Positions 1 through 6,013 of a stretch of 6,048 bases of DNA are shown here, in pieces. This stretch comes from Anaerolineales bacterium UBA877. Lineage in GTDB: Bacteria; Chloroflexota; Anaerolineae; Anaerolineales; Villigracilaceae. A model generated the notes under the pieces. The model worked only from the letters and a program-made list of their open reading frames with translations, was not told the origin of the DNA and made no database searches. The first letter of the stretch is position 1. Every line of letters starts with the position of its first letter. Made by a program: the position numbers and the translations under genes. The stretch is from NCBI GenBank assembly GCA_002294405.1, contig DBFP01000027.1, forward strand, positions 5,845 to 11,892, in the 5' to 3' direction.

Positions 1-1508
1 GCAGTTGACCCGTAGTAGATCACCCCTATCGCAGAACCCTTGGAGGATTTGATAACAGGTTTTGGCACAAGAGTTCGGGCGGTATTGTATTTTATTTTTA
101 GACGGGTCATGTTTCTTTCCCAGGCCTGAGCGTCTTCAGTGTATCGTGCATCCTCGTCGTGACCGGTGCCACGCCCCAGCCAGGCTGCCGACGGGTGTTT
201 GTTTCCCGGTACTGTGCGGAAGGGAATCCCATCTTCATCAATATCCTTATAGCGGCTCCAGATTCCTTTGAGCCTTTCCAGGTCAGCTTCCCAAAGAACC
301 TTGCCGCGCTTAATCGGAGTATCAGGATAATCAAATGGTTTTGTCATCCATTGATTCATTCCCAGGTCCAGGTCGCTCAAGACGAAGACAGGAGACTGGA
401 GTTGTTCCGCCAAGTCCAGCGCTTTCCAACCAAATTCAAAGCATTCATACACAGAGCCGGGCAGCAGGATGACGTTTTGTTTATCCCCATGGCTGATATA
501 GTACACCGCGGTTAAATCTCCCTGGGAAGTCCGGGTGGGAAGGCCGGTGCTGGGACCGATCCTTTGCACGTCCCAAATGACGACGGGGACTTCCGCATAA
601 TAAGCGAGCCCGGCATACTCGGACATTAAACTGATACCCGGGCCGGAAGTCGAGGTCATCGAGCGCAATCCGCCCCACCCGGCTCCGATTGCCATGCCAA
701 TCGCAGCCAATTCATCTTCAGCCTGCAAAACCGCATAAGTTTGCTTCCCATCCCCGGTCTTGCGCAATTGCGGAAGATATACATTGAGTGATTCTGCCAG
801 GGTGGAAGCCGGGGTGATCGGATACCAGGCTGCGAATTGCACACCACCATATATGGATCCTATGGCAGCAGCAGTATTCCCATCGGCCATGATGTAATCA
901 GAAGTTGAATCCATCCTTTTGACGGAATATGGGTCGGATTTTTTCAGGTTTTGGGCTGCCCAGTCCGCAGCGAGTTTGATCGAGCTAAAGTTGGACTCTA
1001 CAGCTTGTGTTTTTCCTTTGAAGTGGAAGTTTAATGCCTGCTTTATGGTATCCAGATCAATCCCCAGCATTTGAGCCAAAATTCCAACATAAACCATGTT
1101 GGCAATATAATCCCGTAATCCCGCGGACACATTGGCAGCACGTGACATTTGTTTCACCGGCATTGGATAGACAGTAATGTCTGTACGATTAATGGGAAGA
1201 TTTATATCATCGGCATAGAAAAATACACCCCCGGTCTGAACAGAAGCTAGGTCCCTGCTGAACGAGACCGGGTTTAATGTGACAACTATTTCCTGCTCAT
1301 CCCGCCTGGCGATAAATCCATCTTTGCTGATGCGAATGGTATACCAGGTGGGCAACCCTTGTATATTTGAGGGAAATAAATTTTTACCTGAGACAGGGAT
1401 ACCCATTTTGAATAAAGCTCGTACCAATGTTACATTGGCAGTTTGTGAACCTGATCCGTTCACTGTTGCAATCGTGAGGGAAAAATCGTTGATGATATTT
1501 TTAGGCAT
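1..1508 (-). CDS. korA: 2-oxoacid:acceptor (ferredoxin) oxidoreductase, fused gamma-alpha subunit, 3' end cut off by window edge
   Basis: The frame is open without a stop from the ATG at 1508 to the left edge (502 codons), so the C-terminus lies outside. The family oxidatively decarboxylates a 2-oxoacid to acyl-CoA with thiamine diphosphate, passing electrons to ferredoxin; the cytoplasmic partner is a beta subunit (KorB), expected just downstream, outside the window. The gamma domain covers about residues 10-190, with NGSGSQ at 17-22 and GKNLFPSNIQGLPTWY at 41-56. The alpha pyrimidine-binding domain starts near 204, with DGNTAAAIG at 209-217, YPITPAS at 229-235, TSTSGPG at 285-291 and IGPSTGLPTRTSQGDL at 317-332. 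TGHDEDARYTED lies at 448-459. A usual length near 600 residues means roughly 100 are missing. An AAGGTGG ribosome site precedes the start. Gamma-alpha fusion suits the KorA-like class; whether the substrate is 2-oxoglutarate, pyruvate or a branched-chain oxoacid is not decidable here, so the symbol is provisional. Confidence 0.95.
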   Translation of the reverse strand, partial: MPKNIINDFSLTIATVNGSGSQTANVTLVRALFKMGIPVSGKNLFPSNIQGLPTWYTIRISKDGFIARRDEQEIVVTLNPVSFSRDLASVQTGGVFFYADDINLPINRTDITVYPMPVKQMSRAANVSAGLRDYIANMVYVGILAQMLGIDLDTIKQALNFHFKGKTQAVESNFSSIKLAADWAAQNLKKSDPYSVKRMDSTSDYIMADGNTAAAIGSIYGGVQFAAWYPITPASTLAESLNVYLPQLRKTGDGKQTYAVLQAEDELAAIGMAIGAGWGGLRSMTSTSGPGISLMSEYAGLAYYAEVPVVIWDVQRIGPSTGLPTRTSQGDLTAVYYISHGDKQNVILLPGSVYECFEFGWKALDLAEQLQSPVFVLSDLDLGMNQWMTKPFDYPDTPIKRGKVLWEADLERLKGIWSRYKDIDEDGIPFRTVPGNKHPSAAWLGRGTGHDEDARYTEDAQAWERNMTRLKIKYNTARTLVPKPVIKSSKGSAIGVIYYGST

Positions 1509-1511
1509 AAA

Positions 1512-1518
1512 CCACCTT
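1512..1518 (-). promoter_or_regulatory. Ribosome binding site of the korA-like gene
   Basis: Minus-strand AAGGTGG, followed by TTT and the ATG at 1508. It matches the anti-Shine-Dalgarno tail in its AGGTG part and sits close to the start. It supports this ATG, as does the fit of the first residues to the family. Confidence 0.7.
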
Positions 1519-1559
1519 TTCTTATCGTGATGGATTAAAGTAATCAGTCAACAATGTTA

Positions 1560-1580
1560 GGTTGGTGATTAATCCCAACC
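1560..1580. repeat. 21-base near-palindrome, candidate operator or leader hairpin
   Basis: GGTTGG (1560-1565) and CCAACC (1575-1580) are perfect inverted arms around a 9-base centre that itself contains the palindrome GATTAATC (1567-1574). The element ends 52 bases upstream of the korA-like start. It could be a regulator binding site or a weak RNA hairpin in the leader; there is no T-run after it on either strand, which argues against a terminator. Confidence 0.4.
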
Positions 1581-1638
1581 ATTAATGATGAATAAATAGA
1601 TAAAAAGATGCAAATAATACTTTACGTACGATTTTTGG

Positions 1639-1662
1639 GAACCGCCATTCTAATACCGGTTC
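1639..1662. repeat. Inverted repeat GAACCG / CGGTTC
   Basis: Perfect 6-base arms at 1639-1644 and 1657-1662 with a 12-base spacer, about 130 bases upstream of the korA-like start. On the minus strand the element is followed by CCAAAAAT, not a T-run, so it is not a convincing terminator of the M20 gene. The arms lie on about two helical turns, as a dimeric regulator would contact, but the regulator is unknown and chance is possible in a 287-base gap. Confidence 0.3.
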
Positions 1663-1795
1663 ATGCTAGCAAAATTAATTCCAAATGGATCCAATTCGAA
1701 ACCCTGACGACCAATCATACGTTGAATCGCTGCGACAATGATTTATTTTTGAATCCTCAAACATCTAAATATAACCATATTAATTAAAAGTGAGA

Positions 1796-2974
1796 TTAGA
1801 CTTTTAATATATCCATCACTGCTGCGGTCATTAGAGCCGCGCCACGTGGGAGAGCTTCCTCATCGATATCAAACTTGGGATTGTGGTGACCGGCGACGAG
1901 TCCTTTATCAGGATTTGCTGAGCCAATGAAGAAGAAACATCCGGGTACTTTTTGCAGTACCGAGGCGAAATCTTCTGAGCCCATGGTAATTTGATTTGCA
2001 GTGTCCACATTTGATTCGGGGAACAAGCGCCTGGCTACTTCCTGGATGCGGGCAGCAACGTCAGGTTTGTTTACTGTGGCGGGAGTCAATATCTGCAGGT
2101 CAATTTCCGCCTTGCAACCCAATCCTTCTGCAACAGAGTGGATGGTTTTCTCAAAGCGTTCCAAAACTCTTGATCGGACCTCCTGTGAAAAAGTACGGAT
2201 TGTCCCCGTCATTTCCACCATTGGCGGGATGACATTAAATGTATCTCCGCCGTGGATGGTGCAGACGCTTATCACCGCGGTCTCCAAGGGGGCAATGTTC
2301 CGGGCGACCACTCCCTGGAGTGCGGAAATAATCTGGGCAGCCGCCAGGATCGGATCCAAAGCCAGGTGGGGTACCGCTCCATGTCCCCCTTTCCCATGCA
2401 CCTTAACTTTGAAGATCTCCGCTCCAGCCATGACCGGACCCCCTGCTATCCCAAACCAACCAACAGGTTTTTCGTTCCACACATGCAGCGCCAGGGCAAC
2501 ATCCACTTTTGGATTGGTCAGTACGCCATATTCGATCATTTTATCGGCACCGCCCATCCCTTCCTCTGCAGGTTGAAACATAAACTTTACCGATCCGGAC
2601 AATTCACCGCGAAAGGTACTTAGCATCCTGGCAACAGTTAATAGGACTGCTGTATGACCATCATGTCCACAGGCGTGCATGACTCCAGGATTCTGAGAGG
2701 CATATGCTGCACCTGTTTCTTCTTGAATAGGAAGTGCATCCATATCTGCGCGAACCAAAACCACCGGACCTGGTTTGATTCCTTCGAGCAACGCGATCAC
2801 ACCCGTCCCACCGATTCCTGTATGAACCTCCAGGCCCAGGGAAGTCAACTCCCTGGCAACAATTCCAGCCGTGCGAACCTCTTGAAAACCAAGTTCCGGG
2901 TGGGCGTGGAAATCCCGGCGCAGGGTCTGGGTGTACTCGAACAAAGATAGGGCCTCAGATTTAATATCACTCAT
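1796..2974 (-). CDS. M20 family metallopeptidase/amidohydrolase (N-acyl-amino-acid hydrolase type)
   Basis: Cytoplasmic zinc/manganese hydrolase of the hippurate / IAA-amino acid / N-acetyl-diaminopimelate deacetylase group, which cuts the amide bond of N-acylated amino acids. The 392 residues are full length. Visible motifs, numbered from the ATG at 2974: HAHPELGFQE (23-32), RADMDALPIQE (75-85), the metal-binding HACGHDGHT (100-108, ligands Cys102 and His104), FQPAEEG (133-139, catalytic Glu137 and metal Glu138), ALHVW (162-166, His164), the dimerisation-domain GGHGAVPH (196-203), MGSEDF (331-336) and the final ligand region HHNPKFD (363-369, probably His364). All expected ligands are present, so it should be active. 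No signal peptide. Two ATGs stand in tandem (2977 and 2974); GAGG at 2984-2981 is 3 bases from the first and 6 from the second, so I prefer the second. It follows the PIG-L gene by 32 bases, probably in the same transcript. Exact substrate unknown. Confidence 0.95.
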   Translation of the reverse strand: MSDIKSEALSLFEYTQTLRRDFHAHPELGFQEVRTAGIVARELTSLGLEVHTGIGGTGVIALLEGIKPGPVVLVRADMDALPIQEETGAAYASQNPGVMHACGHDGHTAVLLTVARMLSTFRGELSGSVKFMFQPAEEGMGGADKMIEYGVLTNPKVDVALALHVWNEKPVGWFGIAGGPVMAGAEIFKVKVHGKGGHGAVPHLALDPILAAAQIISALQGVVARNIAPLETAVISVCTIHGGDTFNVIPPMVEMTGTIRTFSQEVRSRVLERFEKTIHSVAEGLGCKAEIDLQILTPATVNKPDVAARIQEVARRLFPESNVDTANQITMGSEDFASVLQKVPGCFFFIGSANPDKGLVAGHHNPKFDIDEEALPRGAALMTAAVMDILKV

Positions 2975-2979
2975 CATTA

Positions 2980-2984
2980 ACCTC
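2980..2984 (-). promoter_or_regulatory. Ribosome binding site deciding between two tandem ATGs of the M20 gene
   Basis: Minus-strand GAGGT lies in the short gap after the PIG-L stop codon. Its GAGG core is 3 bases from the ATG at 2977 and 6 from the ATG at 2974, so spacing favours the downstream ATG. The presence of this site so soon after the upstream stop fits an operon with independent initiation. Confidence 0.6.
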
Positions 2985-3006
2985 GTAAAATCACTTCTCG
3001 TTTGTT

Positions 3007-3753
3007 TTATTGGATAAATTTTAAAACGCGGAACTTTTCTTCGTACCGCGGCGCCTCATCCGTACTGTCCTTGGAGTGTCTGGACCGCATCCGCTTCTCA
3101 AACAATGTTGCATCACCAACCTGCGATGCGTGTTCTTTCAATGCCTGTAATTTAACTTCCCACGTGGAGGTTACATCAAGAATGACGTTTGGGCTGGCAG
3201 CCAATGACACCCAGACTTCCCGAGGGGTATGAGGTTGAAAACCTTCTTGGCGAAGCAGTTCGGGAAAAAAATTGCCATTCCCGGCAGCTGGAAAGACAGC
3301 ATCCAGGACAACCTGACCGGCAGCGCGGTGGTCTGGGTGATTTAGCCGCCCCAGTTCTGAAAAGAGAAGGGTTGGATCACAGGTGACCAGGATATCAGGT
3401 TTTTCGCGGCGAATGATGCGCACTATTTCACGCCGCAACTCCAAGGTTGGAACCAAAAAACCATCTTCCAGGTCCATAAAATTCACAGACCGGACGCCAA
3501 TGATCGCAGCTGCTTTTTTTTGCTCCACGCGCCGTAATTTAGATAATTGTTCCGGATCCATATCCAATCCACCCCCCTTGTTTCCATTGGTTAACAATAA
3601 ATACTGAATTTCATTACCAGCGCGGGCCCACCTGGCAAGCGTCCCCCCACAGAAAAATTCAGGGTCATCCGGATGAGCCAAGATGACCAGGATTTTTTGG
3701 ATTTTTTCCCAATCATCTGGAAAAAAGTCATTTTTTTCGATCGCGCTTGTCAT
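3007..3753 (-). CDS. PIG-L family zinc-dependent deacetylase
   Basis: PIG-L / LmbE-like enzymes remove the acetyl group from N-acetylglucosamine-containing substrates (GlcNAc-PI, the mycothiol and bacillithiol precursors, diacetylchitobiose) using one Zn. The 248-residue length is normal. The Zn site is visible as AHPDDPEFFCGG (26-37, His27 and Asp30 as ligands, Asp29 as the likely base) and NHPDH (138-142), which gives the third His. RRVEQKKAA (74-82) and DLEDGF (94-99) are also family-typical. No signal peptide or membrane segment. The open frame extends upstream to 3858, but that stretch lies inside ricT, so the ATG at 3753 is chosen; the domain begins about 20 residues later, leaving no better ATG. 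No Shine-Dalgarno sequence precedes this start, and the gene overlaps ricT by 26 bases, which suggests translational coupling. The amino-sugar substrate cannot be named; BshB-like or MshB-like roles are possible but unsupported by neighbours. Confidence 0.93.
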   Translation of the reverse strand: MTSAIEKNDFFPDDWEKIQKILVILAHPDDPEFFCGGTLARWARAGNEIQYLLLTNGNKGGGLDMDPEQLSKLRRVEQKKAAAIIGVRSVNFMDLEDGFLVPTLELRREIVRIIRREKPDILVTCDPTLLFSELGRLNHPDHRAAGQVVLDAVFPAAGNGNFFPELLRQEGFQPHTPREVWVSLAASPNVILDVTSTWEVKLQALKEHASQVGDATLFEKRMRSRHSKDSTDEAPRYEEKFRVLKFIQ

Positions 3754-4630
3754 TTTCAGGTTTTGCGCAATTTTCACATGGTTGCTGGGATTTACGCCGA
3801 AGGGCTTCCAACTCGTCCCATGGTTCCACTTCATCACGGGGGAATTCCCGCCATCCAACCTCAGGCAGTTCCACGCGGACAGTTAATTGCAGGGGATTTA
3901 CATCCAGAACTTTACCCTCGCCCATGGGAGTGACCACGCGCTTGTTTCTTTTGGGTAATTCCTTGCGCGCTGCAACGTACTGATCATATTCGTATACCAG
4001 GCAACAGCGTAATCTTCCGCACATCCCTGTAATTTCTGTCGGAGTTAATGAAATCCCCTGCTCCTTGGCCATTTTAATGGAAATTGGGCTGAACTCCGTT
4101 AAAAACCTGGAACAGCAACGGGTTTCCATGCCGCATGCACCCATCCCCCCCAGCATCTTTGCCACATCGCGTGGACCAACCTGCCGTATTTCCACCTGGG
4201 ATTGATGGAAAAGTTTTTGCATGTCGTGGCGCAGGGATTTCAGATCTGACTTGTCCTCGTTCTCTGTTTTGAATAATAAAGTCAGGCGGGTACCGTCGAA
4301 TGAGAATTCAGCTGCTACGATCTTGACTTCGGAAAGTTTAAGATGTGCTGCCCGTTCGCGGCAGGCGATCATGGCCTCAAGTTCTTTTTGTGCCCATAAA
4401 CGTCGCAGAATTAAATCGCGAGGGGTGGCAAGACGTTCTACGGGTTTCCAGGCTCCTTCAGCAGGGGAAGATTTGTTTTCAACAATTTGGGTGACCTGCC
4501 CCAATTGCTTGCCACGCGAAGTCTCTACGATTACATGACTGCCAACCTTGATCTCCGGTATTGCGGATGCATCAAAGTGATAGGCTTTACCAATTTGAGT
4601 GAAACGAACACCAACAATAAGAGGTTGCAT
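3728..4630 (-). CDS. ricT: RicT / PSP1-domain protein (YaaT homologue)
   Basis: In Bacillus subtilis RicT (YaaT) works with RicA and RicF in a cytoplasmic complex that carries [4Fe-4S] clusters and promotes RNase Y-dependent mRNA maturation, plus sporulation and competence phenotypes. The 300 residues are slightly longer than the Bacillus protein. A PSP1-type core with LILRRLWAQKELEA near 73-86 and FDGTRLTLLF near 111-120 is followed by the hallmark cysteine region: GACG (164-167, Cys166), CC at 172-173, FSPISIKMAKEQGISL (180-195) and GMCGRLRCCLVYE (202-214; Cys204, 209, 210). A charged tail carries an additional CENC (285-288). The ATG at 4639 overlaps a TATAAT box, and the ATG at 4630 sits 7 bases after it, so I place the start at 4630; 4639 would add three residues. 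No ribosome site precedes either. No ricA or ricF gene is in the window. Its 3' end overlaps the PIG-L gene. Confidence 0.93.
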   Translation of the reverse strand: MQPLIVGVRFTQIGKAYHFDASAIPEIKVGSHVIVETSRGKQLGQVTQIVENKSSPAEGAWKPVERLATPRDLILRRLWAQKELEAMIACRERAAHLKLSEVKIVAAEFSFDGTRLTLLFKTENEDKSDLKSLRHDMQKLFHQSQVEIRQVGPRDVAKMLGGMGACGMETRCCSRFLTEFSPISIKMAKEQGISLTPTEITGMCGRLRCCLVYEYDQYVAARKELPKRNKRVVTPMGEGKVLDVNPLQLTVRVELPEVGWREFPRDEVEPWDELEALRRKSQQPCENCAKPENDKRDRKK

Positions 4631-4637
4631 GGAGGTC

Positions 4638-4667
4638 ATTATACCGTAAGGATATCAACCTTTTCAA
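4638..4667 (-). promoter_or_regulatory. Sigma70-type promoter of ricT, likely giving a leaderless mRNA
   Basis: On the minus strand, TTGAAA (4667-4662) is followed by an 18-base spacer and a perfect TATAAT (4643-4638). Seven bases (GACCTCC) then separate the -10 box from the ATG at 4630, which puts the expected transcription start at or next to the A of that ATG. No Shine-Dalgarno sequence exists; the bases between are if anything complementary to one. This promoter probably serves ricT and the PIG-L and M20 genes behind it. Confidence 0.75.
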
Positions 4668-4952
4668 AGAGGGACTTTTGGGTCATCGTATCGTTGTATT
4701 TTTCACAAAAGACCCAGGGTGACCAGAGCTAAATTCCAAGAAAAATATATGAAAGCCCATTTGCAGACTGGTGATTAAGATAAGTCCCATCAATCAAAAT
4801 TGAAAATATCAATACTGGAACGCGGTTTAATATTGGAATACCTGTTGGGTTATAAAATTGGAAATGTCACTAAGCAGAAAACGCAGTTATTTTGAAAAAT
4901 TTGGGAGCAAGGTTGTCAGTATCTACAAAAACAAATAAATCAGGACAAATCC
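4640..4952. other. AT-rich non-coding gap between mrp and ricT
   Basis: This 313-base stretch contains the ricT promoter at its left end and no credible gene on either strand. I looked for tRNA-like structure, GC-rich terminators and small reading frames with ribosome sites and found none. It holds a weak AT-rich inverted repeat at 4810-4835 and similar AATAYTGGAA words nearby. An inverted TGGGTC/GACCCA pair occurs across the 4680-4715 region with a long loop, too open to be a terminator. The gap, together with the promoter, separates mrp from the ricT transcription unit. Confidence 0.6.
4810..4835 (-). repeat. Weak AT-rich inverted repeat downstream of mrp
   Basis: In minus-strand RNA, CAAUAUU (4835-4829) can pair with AGUAUUG (4816-4810), seven pairs including one G-U, around a 12-base loop. 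T-rich sequence (ATATTTTCAATTTT) follows. It might act as a poor terminator for mrp, about 120 bases after its stop, but the stem is AT-rich and the T-run is broken, so this is only a possibility. Confidence 0.25.
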
Positions 4953-6005
4953 TCAAACTATATTAATCGTGGGATTCTTTTTGTTTTCATCTAATGCTTC
5001 AATGCTCACGCGCGCTGCCACTTGCCCAGCGATGGATTTAAGAGCCCGGGCGGCATCAGAATTGGGTTGGGAGATAACGATCGGTTCACCTGTGTCTCCG
5101 CAAATCCGTACTGCGCGTTCCATGGGAACTGATCCAAGGAACGGAACCCTGGCAATGCCGGCCATGTCTTTTCCTCCACCGGAGCCGAAAAATTCCCCAC
5201 TCATATTTTCAATTACCCCCAGGATTGGCACTTCGAGCGTGCGAAACATTTCCAACCCGCGACTGGCGTCTTCGAGGGAAACAGCCTGAGGCAAAGTGAC
5301 GATTACAACTCCGGAGAGGGGAAGAGCTTGCGCCAGTGACAGGGGGACATCTCCAGTACCAGGTGGCAGGTCAATGATGAGATAATCCAACTCGCCCCAA
5401 TTTACATCGGATAAAAACTGCCGAATGGCTGAATTAAGCATCGGACCACGCCAGATGAGAGGCTGCCCAGGCCTGACAAGGAATCCCATGGACATCAATT
5501 TGACACCGTGAGCTTCAGCAGGTATCAGCTTGTTCTCTTTTGTATCGGGGATGTCATGAACACCCATCATCGTTGGTATGTTTGGGCCGTAAATGTCAGC
5601 ATCCAGCAACCCTACACACGCGCCTGTCTGTGCCAGGGCGACAGCGATATTTGCACTGATCGTACTTTTTCCAACCCCCCCCTTGCCGGAGGCCACCGCG
5701 ATGGCATTCCGGACGGGGAGCTGCATCAGTCCCCGCAGGCGCCCGTCAGCTGGGACACTTGAATCCATCTTAATGTTCACCTTGCTTATCCCTGGAATGT
5801 CAAGGAGTGCCTGCCGGCAGGCGTTTTCAATGCTGGTCTTTAGTGGGCAGGCAGGAGTGGTAAGGAGGACAGTAAAATTTACAGTTCCACCTTTAATTTC
5901 GAGATCATGGATCATATTCAGGGAAACCAGGTCTTTATGCAATTCGGGTTCCTGGACTTTACCGAGCGCAGCCAGGATAGTTTCATGAGAAATTTTCGCA
6001 GTCAT
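4953..6005 (-). CDS. mrp: Mrp/NBP35 (ApbC) family P-loop ATPase with N-terminal MIP18-like domain; no C-terminal CxxC
   Basis: Mrp/ApbC/NBP35 proteins are cytoplasmic homodimeric ATPases that carry and transfer Fe-S clusters to apoproteins. Numbered from the ATG at 6005 (350 residues): a MIP18/DUF59-like domain at about 5-85 with TTPACPLK (49-56, Cys53); the deviant Walker A SGKGGVGKST (106-115) with its signature lysine; DADIYGPNIP (135-144); WRGPM (185-189); and Walker B IIDLPPGTGD (210-219). The usual CPxC after ENMS is missing: the sequence runs ENMSGEFFGSGGG (266-278). Cysteines remaining are 53, 63, 130 and 302. A GTG at 6011 is in frame, but it lies within the AGGTGA ribosome site, so the ATG is preferred. 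A long gap and a fresh promoter separate it from ricT. It could serve the Fe-S enzymes implied by the nearby OFOR gene, but that link is only positional. Confidence 0.95.
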   Translation of the reverse strand: MTAKISHETILAALGKVQEPELHKDLVSLNMIHDLEIKGGTVNFTVLLTTPACPLKTSIENACRQALLDIPGISKVNIKMDSSVPADGRLRGLMQLPVRNAIAVASGKGGVGKSTISANIAVALAQTGACVGLLDADIYGPNIPTMMGVHDIPDTKENKLIPAEAHGVKLMSMGFLVRPGQPLIWRGPMLNSAIRQFLSDVNWGELDYLIIDLPPGTGDVPLSLAQALPLSGVVIVTLPQAVSLEDASRGLEMFRTLEVPILGVIENMSGEFFGSGGGKDMAGIARVPFLGSVPMERAVRICGDTGEPIVISQPNSDAARALKSIAGQVAARVSIEALDENKKNPTINIV

Positions 6006-6007
6006 GG

Positions 6008-6013
6008 TCACCT
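6008..6013 (-). promoter_or_regulatory. Ribosome binding site deciding the mrp start
   Basis: Minus-strand AGGTGA matches the anti-Shine-Dalgarno tail and lies two bases before the ATG at 6005 (five bases from its AGG core). An in-frame GTG at 6011 falls inside this element, so initiation there is unlikely. Only 35 more bases of upstream sequence are in the window, AT-rich and without a convincing promoter. Confidence 0.65.

Larger units (their letters stand above)
1509..1795. other. AT-rich intergenic region upstream of the korA-like gene
   Basis: These 287 bases separate the stop of the M20 gene from the start of the korA-like gene and contain no credible reading frame. The leader holds two inverted repeats (1560-1580 and 1639-1662), described separately. 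I found no GC-rich stem followed by a T-run on the minus strand, so no intrinsic terminator for the M20 gene is supported. A TATTAT hexamer at 1619-1614 on the minus strand could be a -10 box, but no matching -35 element lies at the right distance. The korA-like gene probably has its own promoter here, given the size of the gap; its position is not resolved. Confidence 0.6.

Noticed and set aside
159..515. 118-residue plus-strand open frame at the left end, and the shorter minus-strand frames at 107-334, 481-678 and 656-850
   Set aside because: The minus-strand korA frame is open through the whole region and carries family motifs; these are shadows in other frames.
1546..1551. TTGACT on the minus strand as the -35 box of the korA-like gene
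   Set aside because: A -10 box at proper spacing would fall at about 1523-1528, where no TATAAT-like sequence exists, and the transcript would start at the ribosome site.
1748..1761. TTTGA/TCAAA hairpin after the M20 gene as a terminator
   Set aside because: Only five AT-rich pairs, and no T-run follows on the minus strand.
2001..2576. 191-residue open frame on the plus strand, inside the M20 gene
   Set aside because: It is antisense to a gene with all catalytic motifs intact, shows no recognisable domain, and its low-complexity composition is typical of a reverse-strand shadow.
3754..3858. Longer N-terminus for the PIG-L protein starting at 3858
   Set aside because: The additional 35 residues lie wholly inside ricT, do not resemble the PIG-L fold, and the conserved domain starts well after the Met at 3753.
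4640..4685. 15-codon minus-strand reading frame whose TAA overlaps the ATG at 4639 as TAATG, resembling a leader peptide
   Set aside because: It has no ribosome site, it spans the ricT promoter so would not be on the ricT transcript from that promoter, and frames of this length are common by chance.
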